From Glutamicibacter sp. JL.03c (GTDB lineage Bacteria; Actinomycetota; Actinomycetes; Actinomycetales; Micrococcaceae), in the NCBI RefSeq assembly GCF_025854375.1, contig NZ_CP107575.1, positions 3,472,001-3,536,000 on the forward strand: a stretch of DNA of 64,000 bases. Reading direction: 5' to 3'. The notes under the pieces were generated by a model, which made no database searches, was not told the origin of the DNA, and was given only the letters and a program-made list of their open reading frames with translations. Shown here one piece after another: positions 62,269 to 64,000 of the stretch. How positions within the stretch are numbered: position 1 is the stretch's first letter; each line of letters starts with the position of its first letter. A program made the position numbers and the translations under genes.

Positions 62269-62601
62269 ATGAGCGAGATCAAGCCAGTATTCTTGTCCGA
62301 ACGCCGCCGCTTCGCCCTCGATGATGACGGCAAGATCATCGGAGCTGCCCACTACCGGGATTATGATGGCGCTGACGGTGTTGAGCGGATCTTCTTCCAC
62401 ACCACGGTGGACGAGGAATATGGCGGTCAGGGCCTAGCTGGCATCTTGGTGAAGTTCGCACTGGAAAATACCATCGCCAGCGGGGCGAAGATCGTGGCGG
62501 TCTGCCCATATGTCAAAAGCTATGTAGCCAAGCACAACGACTACGACCAGCATCTGGTTGAGCCCACCAAGGCCCATTTGGATCTCCTGCCTCGCGGCTA
62601 G
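62269..62601 (+). CDS. GNAT-like N-acetyltransferase (COG2388 type)
   Basis: This 110-residue protein starts MSEIKPVFLSERRRFALDDD behind AAGGAGA. TTVDEEYGGQGLAGILVKFA is the shortened acetyl-CoA-binding motif, followed by IVAVCPYVKSYVAKHNDYD; the CPYV segment is characteristic of the YidJ/COG2388 small acetyltransferases. Substrate unknown. It is probably co-transcribed with the pirin gene and its stop overlaps the convergent MFS stop by 4 bp. Confidence 0.88.
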   Translation: MSEIKPVFLSERRRFALDDDGKIIGAAHYRDYDGADGVERIFFHTTVDEEYGGQGLAGILVKFALENTIASGAKIVAVCPYVKSYVAKHNDYDQHLVEPTKAHLDLLPRG

Positions 62602-63983
62602 CCGACTGGCCGAACCGGGATTCCCTTGGTGCGCGGTGAGATGGCAATCAAGATCAGGATCAGTACCAGGCTGAACGTGAACACCGAGATGAACCCGGTG
62701 CCAGCTGCGGCCATCGCGAAGATGACGCCGCCGATGGCCGTGGCCCCGGCATTGCCCAAGGAGTCTGCCACGGTCATCGCCGAGGAGTTGAATCCCTGTT
62801 CTTCCTTGGATGATAGAGCGAGCATGTTGACGTTTTGCCGGGGGAAAATCAGCCCCATGCCAAACCCGCCCACGGCCCAGCCGCACACCAGCACGAATAC
62901 CGGCGGGTGGTAGATCGCAGTAGCCAAGGCGGTAGCGATGGCCATGCTTCCGGCCACGGCGCCCAGGGTGATGCAGGTTGCCGACTCGATCTTCTCCCCC
63001 AGCTTTCCCTGGAGCCATGAGCCCATGGACCAGCACAGGGCCGACGCGGTCAGGATCAGGCCGGCCCGATCGGGGGCCAGGGAGTAGTCTTCGCGAAGCA
63101 GGTAGGGAAGATAGACTTCCACGCCGAAGAAGGCGCCCGTGATGAAAATCCTGGTCATGATGGTTGCCGGCAGCCCGCGGCGCACAAGAAAGGTTCCACG
63201 GGGCAAGAGCGGGCGAATCGCCAGCAAGGCGACCACCAGCGCCAGAGCCAATCCGATCAATGACCAGCTGCTGTTCGAATTGCCCAAGAGGTTCATACAG
63301 ATCACGGCGAGCCCGGTAAGTCCTGCAAGCGCCAGGCGTTTGACCGATACCTTACCTAGGTCATGGTTGCGCTCGGAATCCAGGGACTTGAGCACCGGAA
63401 TCATCGCGCAGAAGGCGACAAGCACCAGGACTGCCACGCCGGAAAAGACCCAGCGCCACCCAAGGTGCACTGCCATGAGGCCAGCGAGCCATGGGCCAAT
63501 CATTGCCGGCAGCACCCAGGCCGTGGCGAAGAGTGCGAAGATTTTTGAATGCAGATGCCCTGGATATGCTCGGGCAATCAACACGTAGATGGCCACGGTA
63601 ATGGCGCCACCGCCGATACCCTGCAAGATCCTTCCAGCAATGAGCATTTGCATGTTTACTGCAGAACCGCAGATCAACAAGCCCACACAGAAAATCGCTA
63701 CGCTTATGAACAATGGGTACTTGGGTCCCCACCGGTCCGTGACCTCACCAGCAGCCACCATGCCGAGCATTCCGCTGGCGATGGGTGCGGCAAAGGCTAG
63801 CGCAAAATAGCGTTCGCCATTGAGCAGTTCACTGACCATCGGCATGACGGTGGTGACCGCCATGGATTCAAAGGCAACGAGAAACACCAGAATGAACATG
63901 CCCATGGTGGTGGCCAAGAATTGCGGTGCGTAGATGGTCTCTGTAGCCGGCGCAGGGGTGCGGCCACGATGTCTTAGGGGCAT
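62598..63983 (-). CDS. MFS transporter, multidrug-exporter-like
   Basis: This 461-residue transporter begins MPLRHRGRTPAPATETIYAP and has about 14 hydrophobic segments, as in the DHA2 group. Motif A-like GEVTDRWGPKYPLFI and the motif AGRILQGIGGGAITVAIYVL are present. It is convergent with the GNAT gene, with no room for a terminator between the two stops. Substrate unknown. Confidence 0.87.
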   Translation of the reverse strand: MPLRHRGRTPAPATETIYAPQFLATTMGMFILVFLVAFESMAVTTVMPMVSELLNGERYFALAFAAPIASGMLGMVAAGEVTDRWGPKYPLFISVAIFCVGLLICGSAVNMQMLIAGRILQGIGGGAITVAIYVLIARAYPGHLHSKIFALFATAWVLPAMIGPWLAGLMAVHLGWRWVFSGVAVLVLVAFCAMIPVLKSLDSERNHDLGKVSVKRLALAGLTGLAVICMNLLGNSNSSWSLIGLALALVVALLAIRPLLPRGTFLVRRGLPATIMTRIFITGAFFGVEVYLPYLLREDYSLAPDRAGLILTASALCWSMGSWLQGKLGEKIESATCITLGAVAGSMAIATALATAIYHPPVFVLVCGWAVGGFGMGLIFPRQNVNMLALSSKEEQGFNSSAMTVADSLGNAGATAIGGVIFAMAAAGTGFISVFTFSLVLILILIAISPRTKGIPVRPVG

Positions 63984-64000
63984 GCCCCCATCATGCCAGT

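Overview
The window is a dense, high-G+C actinobacterial chromosome segment. Strong AGGAGG-type ribosome binding sites, many GTG/TTG starts, a Corynebacterium/Arthrobacter-like inositol gene order and several LacI-type sugar regulators suggest a member of the Micrococcaceae (Arthrobacter sensu lato, e.g. Glutamicibacter). The family assignment is inference. I saw no tRNA, rRNA, CRISPR array, insertion sequence or phage gene.

Layout. (1) 1-8678: L-arabinose module on the minus strand: a GguAB/ChvE-type monosaccharide ABC transporter (permease cut by the window start), araBDA, and a LacI-type regulator. Two identical 16-bp palindromes, ATGTTAGCGCTAACAT, lie in front of the transporter and of araB. 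(2) 8903-38666: a large myo-inositol/cyclitol region. The core operon iolC - Cgl0159-type aldolase - iolD - iolA - iolE - iolG - iolH occupies 35043-26701 on the minus strand; iolB lies separately behind a GntR regulator. Around it are two very similar sugar-porter MFS transporters, a ribose-type ABC transporter with two paralogous binding proteins, three LacI regulators, and repeated pairs of a Gfo/Idh/MocA dehydrogenase with a TIM-barrel isomerase/epimerase. Recurrent TTGTC/GACAA sites resemble the operator described for C. glutamicum IolR and may tie the region together. (3) 38757-49123: nitroreductase, MFS exporter, ROK kinase, then a urate-degradation operon (OHCU decarboxylase, 5-hydroxyisourate hydrolase, uricase, NCS2 permease), two small ORFs, an AEC transporter, an SDR and two small-fold proteins. 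(4) 49651-60286: a RiPP gene cluster, lower in G+C than its surroundings. (5) 60339-63983: small hypothetical protein, MarR/OhrR regulator, pirin, GNAT-like protein and an MFS exporter.

The RiPP cluster is the most exciting part. It encodes an ABC exporter pair, a 42-residue membrane peptide, an APH-fold kinase, a HopA1-family protein, three precursor peptides (two identical), a flavoprotein cysteine decarboxylase, a second degenerate kinase-like protein, two M16-type peptidase proteins, and a convergent two-component system. This gene set matches the class V lanthipeptide (lanthidin: cacaoidin, lexapeptide) logic. YcaO/TfuA genes (thioamitides), LanB/C/M/L synthetases and methyltransferases are absent. 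The predicted 18-residue cores, TSPLCIGIIVGATLGTGC and TSPFCAGVLIGATLTVGC, keep Thr1/Cys5 and Thr13/Cys18. The first pair matches the position of the N-terminal lanthionine of cacaoidin, and the second pair has the i/i+5 spacing of the AviMeCys ring in cacaoidin and thioamitides. I infer a compact, unmethylated, hydrophobic class V-like lanthipeptide family encoded outside Streptomyces.
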